Program-made: the position numbers and the translations under genes
Shown here: one piece after another, positions 54,255 through 62,696 of the stretch
How the letters are laid out: each line of letters starts with the position of its first letter
Numbering within the stretch: position 1 is the stretch's first letter
NCBI GenBank assembly: GCA_965223305.1
Contig: CBDCWT010000016.1
Location: 227,022 to 291,021 of the forward strand
Source: CBDCWT01 sp965223305
Lineage (GTDB): Bacteria > Planctomycetota > Planctomycetia > Pirellulales > Pirellulaceae
DNA: 64,000 nt
Direction of reading: 5' to 3'
The notes under the pieces: model-generated
What the model was told of the DNA's origin: nothing
Databases searched by the model: none
Seen by the model: only the letters and a program-made list of their open reading frames with translations

Positions 54255-55535
54255 ATGAGACGCCGAGTCGTGGTGACAGGAATGGGCTGCGTGAATCCCA
54301 TGGGCACGGACGTCGAAACAGTCTGGAACGGGCTCAAGGAGGGCCAGTCCGGTGTCGGCCGGACGACGATTTTCGACGCCAGCAGTTTTCCGACGCAGAT
54401 CTCGGCGGAAGTCAAAGATTGGGATCCGTCAGTCATTGGCGAGCCGGTTGAATCGTGGCGAACCCGTGGCCGCCACTCGCAGTTTGCCGCCGGCGCAGCC
54501 CGCCAAGCTGTCGATTCTTCGGGAATCCTACAATCCGGCATCGACCCGCTGCGACTGGGAATCTACCTCGGAAGCGGAGAGGGCAACCAGGACTTCATCT
54601 CCTTTTCGCAAATGATGACGGCTGCCTTGGAGGGCGATCAGCTCGATCTGGCCAAGTTCACCAAGGCGGGACTGGAGATTCTCGACCCAATGGTGGAACT
54701 CGAGCAAGAACCCAACATGCCCGCGGGCCATCTGGCCGCCATGTTTGACGCCCGTGGCCCCAACATCAACTGCCTGACCGCTTGCGCGGCCAGTAGCCAG
54801 GCGATCGGCGAGGCCTCCGAGATGATTCGCCGCGGTGACGTCGACGCGATGATTTCCGGCGGCACACACAGCATGATTCACCCGTTCGGTGTCACCGGCT
54901 TCAACCTGCTCACGGCCCTCTCGACCAACAACGACGAGCCCACCAAGGCTTCCCGCCCCTTCGATCGGCTGAGGGACGGTTTCGTGCTCGGCGAAGGAGC
55001 GGCAATGATCGTGTTGGAGGAGCTCGAGCACGCCAAGCGTCGGGGTGCCTCGATCTACGGCGAGATCTGCGGCTACGGCTCAACCGCGGACGCCTACCGA
55101 ATCACGGACATCCACCCGGAAGGACGTGGGGCGATCAGCTGCATGCGGATGGCGATCGAGGATGCCGGGCTCGACCCCACCGACATCCACTACGTGAACG
55201 CTCACGGTACCAGCACCACCGTTAACGACAAAGTCGAGTCACTCGCTTGCCGCGCCGTTTTTGGAGACGCGGCCACCAAGGTGCCGGTGTCCAGCACCAA
55301 GAGCATGATGGGGCATCTCATCGCGGCCGCCGGTGTCACCGAGTTGATTGTCTGCCTGATGGCGATTCGCGACCAAGTGTTGCCCCCGACGATCAACTAC
55401 GAGCACCCCGATCCGGAGTGCGATCTGGACTACATTCCCAACGAAGCTCGACCGGCACGCTGTGACGTGGCGCTTAACAACAGCTTTGGTTTCGGCGGCC
55501 AGAACATCGCCCTCGTGGTCGGCCGTTACCAGTGA
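54255..55535 (+). CDS. Beta-ketoacyl-ACP synthase (KAS II/FabF type)
   Basis: 426 residues, standard thiolase-fold length. The catalytic Cys is about residue 177 in NCLTACAASSQAIGEA. The two His residues lie in YVNAHGTSTTVNDK and KSMMGHLIAAAG. The ending LNNSFGFGGQNIALVV is typical. It extends an acyl chain with malonyl-ACP. As the last gene of the hotdog-ACP-hotdog-KAS module, it probably elongates a special long-chain acyl group on the neighbouring ACP. Confidence 0.92.
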   Translation: MRRRVVVTGMGCVNPMGTDVETVWNGLKEGQSGVGRTTIFDASSFPTQISAEVKDWDPSVIGEPVESWRTRGRHSQFAAGAARQAVDSSGILQSGIDPLRLGIYLGSGEGNQDFISFSQMMTAALEGDQLDLAKFTKAGLEILDPMVELEQEPNMPAGHLAAMFDARGPNINCLTACAASSQAIGEASEMIRRGDVDAMISGGTHSMIHPFGVTGFNLLTALSTNNDEPTKASRPFDRLRDGFVLGEGAAMIVLEELEHAKRRGASIYGEICGYGSTADAYRITDIHPEGRGAISCMRMAIEDAGLDPTDIHYVNAHGTSTTVNDKVESLACRAVFGDAATKVPVSSTKSMMGHLIAAAGVTELIVCLMAIRDQVLPPTINYEHPDPECDLDYIPNEARPARCDVALNNSFGFGGQNIALVVGRYQ

Positions 55536-55549
55536 GGCGCTACGCGGTG

Positions 55550-56023
55550 TTACGGACCGATGCTCGGTGGCTGGTCCAACAGAAAGTCTCGGGGCGCTCG
55601 GGTTGTGTAGTAGGGATAGGCGTACCCGGCCGACGGTGGACCTGGAGGTCCGGAGGCCTGGAGGTAGCCGTGTGGCACGTGGCCGACATAGGCAGGTCGC
55701 GCACGACGCCCGAACTCGTTCAGGCCATTGGGGCCGGCAATTCCACTGCAGGCATCACAGCCGCCATCGGAGTCTCCACAGCTCGCACAGCCACCCGCAT
55801 CGCCTCCGCGCGCCAACCGGCGGTCGCCGTGGCCCCGGTACGCGTAACCGCCACCACCGCCGCCGGCCAGTCCGCCGTGCTCATCTGCCGCCAAGCCACA
55901 GCTGCTACAGCCGCCGGCCCCGGCCAGGCCACAGCTCTCACATCCACCTCGCAGATTCTGTTGCTGACAGCCGACGCTGCCTAGGAGCGTGGCTACGGTT
56001 GCTACTAGGATCGCTGATCTCAT
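55550..56023 (-). CDS. Cys/Gly-rich planctomycete lipoprotein
   Basis: 157 residues. ATG 56023 is preceded by GAGGAAG. The lipobox is LLGSVGCQQQ (Cys about residue 19). The mature part has paired Cys motifs (CESCGLAGAGGCSSCGLA, CASCGDSDGGCDAC), poly-Gly, and a Pro/Tyr-rich end YPYYTTRAPRDFLLDQPPS. I recall a similar TTRAPRDFLL-type C-terminus in small planctomycete lipoproteins, function unknown. The Cys pairs could bind metal or crosslink. It is convergent with the KAS gene, only 14 bases apart. Confidence 0.75.
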   Translation of the reverse strand: MRSAILVATVATLLGSVGCQQQNLRGGCESCGLAGAGGCSSCGLAADEHGGLAGGGGGGYAYRGHGDRRLARGGDAGGCASCGDSDGGCDACSGIAGPNGLNEFGRRARPAYVGHVPHGYLQASGPPGPPSAGYAYPYYTTRAPRDFLLDQPPSIGP

Positions 56024-56771
56024 TCTTTGGGTCTTCCTCTGCTAGGGCCATCGCACAGGTAAGCTCGAGTGCCGTCGGCACCCGGCTGCGGAGACAAAGC
56101 TGGCGAAAGCCGGCGGGACAGCACCCGCGGCAGCTCCCCCCCGCTTCAATGTTCATCGGCGGCAATACCGACAGAATTGAACAAATCGGCATGAACGGAC
56201 ATTCACAACGTTCGTCGCGAACGGTCGCTTGTGAATAATCCGCTTAACCCGACTTAGGACGTTGCCCCAAGACACTACATCGCGACATCTGTTGCGTTCT
56301 CTCCCCTGCAAGGAGGCTGTGCAGCTTTTAAGTTAGTGCGTGATTTCGTCTTTCCCCACTCTCCCCTCGGGGAGAGTCGGCCCGAAGGGCCGGAGAGGGG
56401 GAGTCCCTCGCCGGACGCTACGCGTCGGTTTCGCTGGGGAACCGTGGACTAACGCCCAGCGGCTGATTTGCAGCGTAGCCGAACTCGCCAGAGTTTGGCG
56501 GATTGCATGAAGTCGTAGGCCGGAACAAGCGGCAGGGAAGGTGGCGGCTTGTGGCATGAGGCGACGCCGCGCTGTTCCGGCGGCACCAAGTTCGATGCAC
56601 TCCGTGTTGGTTGCCTAACCGGCGCGTGCCGGAACTGCGCGGCGGGGAAATCGTAGGCTGATGGAAGCTTCTTTTGCGCCGCTTGTTCCGGCCTACCCCT
56701 GCCCACCTCCAAGGCCAGAGGTTCCGAGGGTGACTGGCGAGAATATCGGCGACTTCTTATTTTACAGCGAC
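56024..56771. other. Repeat-filled gap
   Basis: It holds a TGTGAATAATCCGCTTAACCC stretch (about 56230) resembling a family A end, a CTCTCCCCTCGGGGAGAG hairpin (56357-56400), a half AATCAGCCG repeat (about 56405-56470), a GCCGAACTCGCCAGAGTTTGGC hairpin (about 56478), and the family B element at 56515. No gene is seen. Confidence 0.6.
56515..56696 (+). repeat. Palindromic element, family B, copy 3
   Basis: 182 bases, with terminal repeats GTAGGCCGGAACAAGCGGC and GCCGCTTGTTCCGGCCTAC (perfect here). It is about 97% like the copies at 25392 and 26018. Confidence 0.7.
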
Positions 56772-57191
56772 CTACCGGCCCGTTTGGTACGCCGCCAGGA
56801 GCAGATATGCCCAGAACCCCAACACGCCGAGGATGCCCATCAAGAGAATCGGCCCAACTCGCGTCCCGGGAGCACTGCTGCTTGTGAAGAGCGCAATGCT
56901 GTTGCGAACCCGATCACGCGGATCCGGCAGGTCGCGGAGCGTCTTGAGCCCCAGGATCGTGTCTTCGTCTTGCTGCGCGATCCGGACGACCTCCACCTCG
57001 CTCCAGCCCCGATGGGTCCGCAAGAGCAACTTGTGACCGGTCTTTAACCGAATCGACTCCACCGCGACGGCGAACCCATCCGCCGATTGGTCGACCAGCC
57101 GGCCCGGTATCTCCCGCCTTCCGTTCCGAATCACGACCTTCGCTTCTTCGGAGGTCGCGCAGCGAAAACGGCTTCTGCGATCTTCTTTCAT
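56772..57191 (-). CDS. PilZ-domain protein with C-terminal membrane anchor
   Basis: 139 residues. The N-terminus RRSRFRC followed by GRLVDQSADGFAV is a PilZ-like pattern (RxxxR ... DxSxxG), which binds cyclic di-GMP in canonical members. A transmembrane segment (GPILLMGILGVLGFWAYLLLAAY) ends the protein, so the sensor would sit on the inner face of the membrane. The RxxxR motif is arranged as DRRSRFR, so nucleotide binding is plausible but not certain. The gene stands alone. Confidence 0.75.
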   Translation of the reverse strand: MKEDRRSRFRCATSEEAKVVIRNGRREIPGRLVDQSADGFAVAVESIRLKTGHKLLLRTHRGWSEVEVVRIAQQDEDTILGLKTLRDLPDPRDRVRNSIALFTSSSAPGTRVGPILLMGILGVLGFWAYLLLAAYQTGR

Positions 57192-57344
57192 TTTGTCGGG
57201 TCTCCCCTACTAGACGGCGCTCGGACCCCGTTTCAGTCGCGTTAAAAGGGGGCAACCGCACATTCCACCTTAAAGCATAGGCCACTCGGTTAGCGCGGGG
57301 TTCCCCCTTTGCCGGCTTTTGCCGGTCGTGATATTTTTCACGAT

Positions 57345-58250
57345 ATGGTCGCCCAATCAGCCGTCATCGAACAGACAATCGCCACCTACGATCAGGCAAC
57401 CGAGGCGAATCGGCAGACTTCCGCCCGGCAAGGCAACGTGGTCGTACTAGGTGCCGCGGAGGGCGAGGACGTGATGGTCACGGCCGATCTCCACGGCAAC
57501 CGGCTAAACTTCGACCAACTGCTCCTGCTGGCGGACTTAGCGGGTCATCCCTCCCGTCACCTGGTAATGCAGGAGGTTTGCCACGGCGGCCCCGATTATC
57601 CGAGCAATCCGCAAGTTGGCAGCAAGCCGGCAGGTCTGCCGGGACACGCCTGCATGTCCCACCTGTTGCTGGAGGACGTTGCGCGGCTCAAGGTGGAGTT
57701 TCCTGACCGCTTCCACTTTCTGTTGTCCAACCACGAGTGGGCGGAGATGACGGATTTCCCGATCTCCAAGTCGAACAAATTGCTGAACTTGACCTTTCGG
57801 GGCGGGTTGCAGGAAATGTACGGGGACGAGACGGAGCGGGTACGGACGGCGTTGATGGGATTCCTGGCCAGTTGCCCGCTAGCCGTACGGGTGGCCGGCG
57901 GCATCTTCATCTGCCACAGCGTGCCGGAACGAGTGCGGGAATTGGGCTTTGACGAACAACTCTGGGAACGCCCGCTCACCGAGCAAGACTTTGCACCACA
58001 CGGAGACATCTTTCGGCTCTTATGGGGCCGCGACTTCGGTCCGGCGAACGCCGCCGAGTTCGCGAAACAGGTGCAGGCGACAATGCTCATCCATGGGCAC
58101 GAGCCCTGTGTCGCCGGCTACTGGGTCCCCAACAGCTGCCAGCTGATCCTCGATTGCTGTGGCCAAAACGCCAGCTATGTCGTGTTACCCACAGAACCTT
58201 GCCTGAGCCACCGCGAAGTGGTTGAACGGGTTCGAAGGCTGCACACCTAA
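57345..58250 (+). CDS. Metallophosphoesterase
   Basis: 301 residues from ATG 57345; 12 more residues are open upstream. The calcineurin-like metal-site motifs are present: TADLHGNRLNFD (Asp, His), LLSNHEWAEM (the Asn-His-Glu block) and MLIHGHEPC (the HGH block). It is a cytoplasmic Ser/Thr phosphatase-like protein. The family is broad, so the substrate is not predictable. A small membrane protein gene follows after 18 bases. Confidence 0.85.
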   Translation: MVAQSAVIEQTIATYDQATEANRQTSARQGNVVVLGAAEGEDVMVTADLHGNRLNFDQLLLLADLAGHPSRHLVMQEVCHGGPDYPSNPQVGSKPAGLPGHACMSHLLLEDVARLKVEFPDRFHFLLSNHEWAEMTDFPISKSNKLLNLTFRGGLQEMYGDETERVRTALMGFLASCPLAVRVAGGIFICHSVPERVRELGFDEQLWERPLTEQDFAPHGDIFRLLWGRDFGPANAAEFAKQVQATMLIHGHEPCVAGYWVPNSCQLILDCCGQNASYVVLPTEPCLSHREVVERVRRLHT

Positions 58251-58268
58251 CCCTCGAGGTTTGGCCCG

Positions 58269-58496
58269 ATGCCAGATCAGCCCGGCTCATGGCAACCCCG
58301 TTTCGGCCTCGGCTCCCTGCTGTTAGTTACATCGGTCTTCAGCGTCATGGGCGCCGCTGGGTACTACCTGGTGCGGGCACTGCAGCAAGGTCGAACGGCT
58401 CAGCTAGGCTTCATTCTGTTCACCATCGTCGTCCCGCCGCTGCTGTTGGTGATCGTCAGTCTCGCCGTCGCGATCGGTCGACGACGCGGCTCGTAG
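58269..58496 (+). CDS. Small two-helix membrane protein
   Basis: 75 residues. Start ATG 58269 has GAGG ten bases upstream. A short polar N-terminus (PDQPGSWQPRFGL) is followed by two transmembrane helices (LGSLLLVTSVFSVMGAAGYYL; FILFTIVVPPLLLVIVSLAVAIG) and an RRRGS end. It is similar in kind to small proteins that accompany planctomycete genes and has no known function. It is probably co-transcribed with the phosphoesterase. Confidence 0.65.
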   Translation: MPDQPGSWQPRFGLGSLLLVTSVFSVMGAAGYYLVRALQQGRTAQLGFILFTIVVPPLLLVIVSLAVAIGRRRGS

Positions 58497-58524
58497 GCGC
58501 GTCGTCCCGGTTGATGTGGGACTA

Positions 58525-58541
58525 TTGGCACGCCGTTTGCG
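58525..58541 (+). promoter_or_regulatory. Candidate sigma-54 promoter
   Basis: TTGGCACGCCGTTTGCG matches 15 of 17 positions of the sigma-54 consensus YTGGCACGRNNNTTGCW. The essential GG and GC dinucleotides are at the right 10-base spacing. RpoN itself is encoded at 22255. Transcription would start near 58552. No enhancer site was identified. Confidence 0.45.
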
Positions 58542-58551
58542 TTTTCAACAA

Positions 58552-58787
58552 ACCGCCCGCCAGCCGACTACGGGTGGTTCAGGGCGACCGTGTTGCGGGG
58601 CCGGAACTCAGCAGAGGCAAACTCGCGGCAGCTAAACGGCCGGTAAGACTTAGATTTCAGGTCAAATCCGGCGGTTAGGAACGGAGGAGAGCAACACCTT
58701 GGAGTTCCGAAGGTGTTGATGTCGCGGGCCAGAGGGCGAGTTGGGAAACGACGGCAAGAGAGTTTCCCGGCTCGCCCCTCTTTTTTT
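58552..58787 (+). ncRNA. Candidate small RNA ending in a strong terminator
   Basis: A 235-base stretch between the sigma-54-like site and a strong intrinsic terminator, without a convincing gene. It contains a perfect hairpin AACACCTT (58693-58700) / AAGGTGTT (58710-58717) and a GGAGGAG just before it. Alternatively it is only the 3' untranslated end of the phosphoesterase transcript. Confidence 0.35.
58734..58787 (+). terminator. Intrinsic terminator
   Basis: GGGCGAGTTGGGAAAC (58734-58749) pairs with GTTTCCCGGCTCGCCC (58762-58777) over 16 positions, including two G-U pairs. The loop is 12 bases, and seven T follow at 58781-58787. Confidence 0.92.
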
Positions 58788-59044
58788 CGCTACGGCGGAT
58801 CGAAACGGGTTGTAGCGAAACGATACAGTTCCGATCGCATCCCCGCGTGCTCGATTCACGGAAAAGATTTCTTTTTTGTTACTATTGAAAGTCGGGCTTG
58901 AGCCAACTGCAGCGAGTACTTTGGCGGTGCCTGCGCGATAGTAATGCAGCCGGTCTATCGGTCTCAGCACGGGAAGCGGCTGGCTGCTCAAGTTCCCCGC
59001 GGAAGCTTGGTGTCAGGGCTCGGCCAAACTCGCGGCGCGAACAA

Positions 59045-60790
59045 ATGTTGGGAGATCCAGTCACTTTGAACCGACCAGCCAAACTTCCAGTAATCGTGTT
59101 GGCTTTATTGCCATTCGCGGTCCCGGCAACCGTCGCGGGGGCTAGCGCCAAGCGGCCCAACGACTACGGGATTCCACAGGTCAAGCGGATCAACGCGGAG
59201 ATTCGCCAACTCTGGACCGAGTACCAGCTGAAGCCATCGGTGACGTGTGAGGACGACCAATGGTGTCGCCGCGTCTACCTGGACATCCTGGGACGCATTC
59301 CCACGGTCGCGGAGCTGCAGCGATTTACTGCCAGTCGTGGTTCCTCGAAGCGCGTTGAGCTCGTCGATCGACTGCTGAACGACCCGGCACACGCCGCAGA
59401 CTACGCCAGGAACTGGATGACCATTTGGACCAACATCTTGATTGGCCGCAGCGGTGGCAGCGAGCGCAACTCGCTCACAAGTCGCGCGGGCATGCAGCAG
59501 TACTTGCGTGACTCCTTTGCGGTGAACAAAGGCTACGATCAGCTGGTCTACGAGTTGGTGACCGCGACCGGTTCAAACGCACCGGACACTGAGGGATTCA
59601 ATGGGGCGGTCAACTTTCTGACGATGAAGGTGAACGAGGAGAACGCCACCTTAGCCACTGCGGCGACTGCGCGAGTTTTCCTGGGCCTTCAGGTACAGTG
59701 CACCCAATGCCACAACCACCCTTTTAATTCGTGGAAGCAGCAGAAGTTCTGGGAGCTGAACGCGTTCTTTCGCCAGACACGGGCCTTGCGGCGGTTCGAG
59801 GCAGGAACGCGAAGCGTGGTCTCCGCGGAGCTTGTCAACGAGGACTTTTTGGGCCAGGAGAGCAATCCCGACCCAGACCGGGCCGCCATCTTCTACGAGT
59901 TGCGAAACGGCCTGCTCCGAGTCGCCTATCCGGTTTTTGTCGACGGCACGGAGATTGACCAGAGTGGACACGTCCAACAGTCGAATCGGCGCGAGCAGCT
60001 GGGCCGGCTCGTGTTGAAGTCTGAGTACCTCGATCGGATGTTGATCAATCGATATTGGGCCCATTTCTTGGGCTACGGGTTTACCAAGCCGATCGACGAT
60101 ATGGGGCCACACAACATCCCCAGCCACCCGGCGCTGCTGGACTATCTGGCTCAAGAGATACGCCGGCAGGAATACAATCTCAAGGAGCTCATTCGGTGGA
60201 TTGCGCTGAGCGAACCGTACTCACTTTCCAGCCGTATGACTCGGCAGAACGAGCGTGACGATCCAACGCTTGGGGAAGCACCGAAATTCAGCCACTTCTA
60301 TTTGCGGCAGATGAGACCGGAAGAGCTATATGAGTCTCTCCTAGTAGCGACACGGGCTGGGCAATCTCGGGGTGATTACGAGTCGCAGGAACGTGCCAAG
60401 GCAAACTGGTTAAGCCAGTTCATCACCGCCTCGGGGAATGACGAAGGGGATGAGACAACGACTTTCAACGGCACGATTCCCCAGGCGTTGATGATGTTCA
60501 ACGGCCGTCTGATCAAGAGCGCGACGAGCGGGGAACCGGATGGTTTTCTCGGGCAGGTGGCGCACAGCTCAGGGAGTTTCGGGGACGCCGTGCAGCGGTT
60601 GTTTCTGGCCGGCCTCAGCCGGCAGCCCACGCGCGAAGAGCTCGGGATGGCCAATCAGCTGGTATTGTCGAGGGCCCGAGGTTCGTATCCTCGTCGCCGC
60701 GGCGGCGCAGCGACCGCTCCCAACCTAGCGGCACTGCAGGACCTGTGGTGGGCGATTCTCAACAGCAACGAGTTTATTTTGAATCACTGA
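59045..60790 (+). CDS. DUF1549/DUF1553 exported protein
   Basis: 581 residues from ATG 59045; a TTG at 59069 is an alternative, and the frame is open to 58898. A signal peptide (KLPVIVLALLPFAVPATVAGA) is followed by DUF1549 (EDDQWCRRVYLDILGRIPTVAELQRF), a CxxCH motif in CTQCHNHPFNSWKQQKFWELNAFF that could bind heme c, then DUF1553 (NRREQLGRLVLKSEYLDRMLINRYWAHFLGYGF, SHPALLDYL, RRLFLAGLSRQPT-like end). These planctomycete proteins occur with DUF1501 partners; their role is not established. DUF1501 follows after 43 bases. Confidence 0.9.
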   Translation: MLGDPVTLNRPAKLPVIVLALLPFAVPATVAGASAKRPNDYGIPQVKRINAEIRQLWTEYQLKPSVTCEDDQWCRRVYLDILGRIPTVAELQRFTASRGSSKRVELVDRLLNDPAHAADYARNWMTIWTNILIGRSGGSERNSLTSRAGMQQYLRDSFAVNKGYDQLVYELVTATGSNAPDTEGFNGAVNFLTMKVNEENATLATAATARVFLGLQVQCTQCHNHPFNSWKQQKFWELNAFFRQTRALRRFEAGTRSVVSAELVNEDFLGQESNPDPDRAAIFYELRNGLLRVAYPVFVDGTEIDQSGHVQQSNRREQLGRLVLKSEYLDRMLINRYWAHFLGYGFTKPIDDMGPHNIPSHPALLDYLAQEIRRQEYNLKELIRWIALSEPYSLSSRMTRQNERDDPTLGEAPKFSHFYLRQMRPEELYESLLVATRAGQSRGDYESQERAKANWLSQFITASGNDEGDETTTFNGTIPQALMMFNGRLIKSATSGEPDGFLGQVAHSSGSFGDAVQRLFLAGLSRQPTREELGMANQLVLSRARGSYPRRRGGAATAPNLAALQDLWWAILNSNEFILNH

Positions 60791-60833
60791 GCTTTTCGCG
60801 GCATTGGCCGACAGGGACCTGGGAGACGAGCGG

Positions 60834-62092
60834 ATGAGCAAAGTAGCAGCGACACGCCGGCATTTCCTGCAACACTTAGCCGAGTCGGCTGTGTTGGTCG
60901 GCCCGGCACTGACGTTGGGTCGGAGCATCCAGGCCCAGGCCAGCGAGCTAAAAAAGGGCCGCAAAGCCGCGATCTTGTTGTGGATGAGTGGCGGCCCATC
61001 GACGATCGACCTTTGGGATCTCAAGCCGGGCGCGGCGACAGGCGGTCCGTTTCAGCCGATTTCGACCAGTGGCGATGTGCAAATCTCCGAACACCTGCCG
61101 CTGACCGCTCAGCAGATGCACCACTTGGCGATTGTCCGCTCGATGAGCACACGCGAAGCGGACCATGGCCGGGGCCGCTACTACATGCACACTGGGTTCG
61201 TTCCCAATCCACGCGAGGATCATCCCAGCTACGGTGCGGTCGTCTCACACGAACTGGTGGATCAGCGCCCCGAACTGGAAATACCTCCCTTTGTGACGAT
61301 TGGAGGGGATAGCATCGGGCCCGGGTTCCTGGGCATGGCGTGGGCGCCCTTCAGGGTGGACAGCAACGGGCAAGTTCGCAACCTGCAGATGTCACTGGAC
61401 CAGCGGCGTCTGCACGACCGCATGTCGGCGCTGAGGGTGATCGAATCGAGTTTTGTCCGCCAGCGGCGGGGCATCGCCGCCTCGGATCATCGACAGATCC
61501 TCGGCAAGACACTCAATCTCATGACCAGCTCGCAGATGAACGCCTTTCGGGTACGTGAAGAACCGCCACCGATGCTGGAGCGATATGGGGACAACGCGTT
61601 CGGCCGCGGCTGTCTGATGGCGCGGCGTTTGGTCGAAGTCGGTGTTCCTTTTGTGGAAGTCGACCTGGGCGGATGGGATAATCACTCCAATATCTTCCCA
61701 ACACTTGTCGACCAACGGCTGCCTGTGCTGGACCGTGCCTTCAGCGCGCTGATGCAGGACCTGGAACAACGCGGAATGCTGGAAGACACAGCGGTTCTTT
61801 GGATGGGCGAGTTCGGAAGGACTCCTCGTATCAACGGAGGGGCCGCCGGGATCACTGGGCGAGAGCCTGGAGCGTCGTGTTGGGCGGAGCCGGGCTGAAG
61901 GGCGGCATCGCGGTCGGGGAGACCGATCGAGATGGGACCGCCGTGGAGTCGGAGCCCTACACATCACAAGACGTCATGGCGACACTCTGCAGGGCACTGG
62001 GAATCTCGTTGGAGACGACCTTCACGACGCGAAGTGGGCGTCCGATGAAGATCGCCAATTCCGGCAAGGTGATCAACGAGGTTATTGTTTAG
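60834..62092 (+). pseudogene. DUF1501 (sulfatase-like) gene with a frameshift
   Basis: It starts at ATG 60834 (GGGAG upstream) with a twin-arginine-like lead (RRHFLQHLAESAVLVGPALTLG), then DUF1501 motifs: AILLWMSGGPSTIDLWDLKPG, HHLAIVRSM, DHGRGRYYMHTG, VPFVEVDLGGWDNHSN and VLWMGEFGRTPRING. At about 61844 the frame is lost and stops at 61898. The +1 frame continues the family exactly (RRDHWARAWSVVLGGAGLKGG ... MATLCRALGIS) to 62092. The DNA reads GGGGCCGCCGGG where GGGGCCGGCCGGG would restore the frame, so one G is missing. This may be a real mutation or a sequencing error. The partner DUF1549/1553 gene is directly upstream. Confidence 0.85.
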
Positions 62093-62174
62093 TTTGGCGG
62101 TACAGCGGGGGAACTCGCCGGTTGCCCGGCGAGCGAACAAACTTGGTTTTGTTTCCCAGATGGAACAGGAAGGC

Positions 62175-62696
62175 ATGAAATCCGTCTCTGCGACCGAGTC
62201 CATCGGTTACGATCCGGCGAGTCTGGTCGAGCGGCATCAGGCTGGCGTGTGGCGATACCTGCGCGCGCTGGGTTGCGAATCGTCGTTAGCGGAGGATTTG
62301 ACCCAAGACACGTTTTTGGCCGTCCTCCGCCAGCCTTTCGACGACTTCAACCCGGCCGCGACAGCCGCCTACCTGAGGCGGACAGCCCGCAATCTGTACG
62401 TCAACTCTCACCGTCGCGCCGGGAAGGTGCTGGTGGTGGAAGATGTGGAGCAAGTTGATCGGAGCTGGACGGAATGGGCGGGTGATGACAACGGCGAGGC
62501 GCTGCTTGAGGCGCTCAGAGACTGTATTGGAAATCTCAGTGAACGAGCGCGTCTCGCCTTGGAATTGAGATTTCGTGATCGGGAGTCGCGGGCCAACATT
62601 GCCGACCGATTGTGTATCACAGAGAACGGCGCAAAGAACTTAATGCAACGAGCCAAGAAGAAGCTGCGAGCATGCATCGAGGGGAAGCTGAATTGA
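62175..62696 (+). CDS. ECF-type sigma factor
   Basis: 173 residues from ATG 62175; ATG 62160 is an alternative. Region 2 is PASLVERHQAGVWRYLRALGCESSLAEDLTQDTFLAVLRQPF with YLRRTARNLYVNSHRR; region 4 is LERLSERARLALELRFRD-like followed by NIADRLCITENGAKNLMQRAKKKL. The stop codon overlaps the TTG start of the next gene (TTGA), the usual sign of sigma/anti-sigma coupling. It is preceded by the DUF1549-DUF1501 pair, which may be its target. Confidence 0.9.
   Translation: MKSVSATESIGYDPASLVERHQAGVWRYLRALGCESSLAEDLTQDTFLAVLRQPFDDFNPAATAAYLRRTARNLYVNSHRRAGKVLVVEDVEQVDRSWTEWAGDDNGEALLEALRDCIGNLSERARLALELRFRDRESRANIADRLCITENGAKNLMQRAKKKLRACIEGKLN

Noticed and set aside
55462..56238. 258-codon plus-strand open frame rich in Ser/His/Arg
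   Set aside because: It overlaps the KAS gene end and the lipoprotein gene in antisense; the lipoprotein has an SD, a lipobox and a typical C-terminus.
58713..58901. Arg-rich open frame of 62 codons
   Set aside because: It reads straight through the strong intrinsic terminator at 58734-58787, so it is unlikely to be translated.
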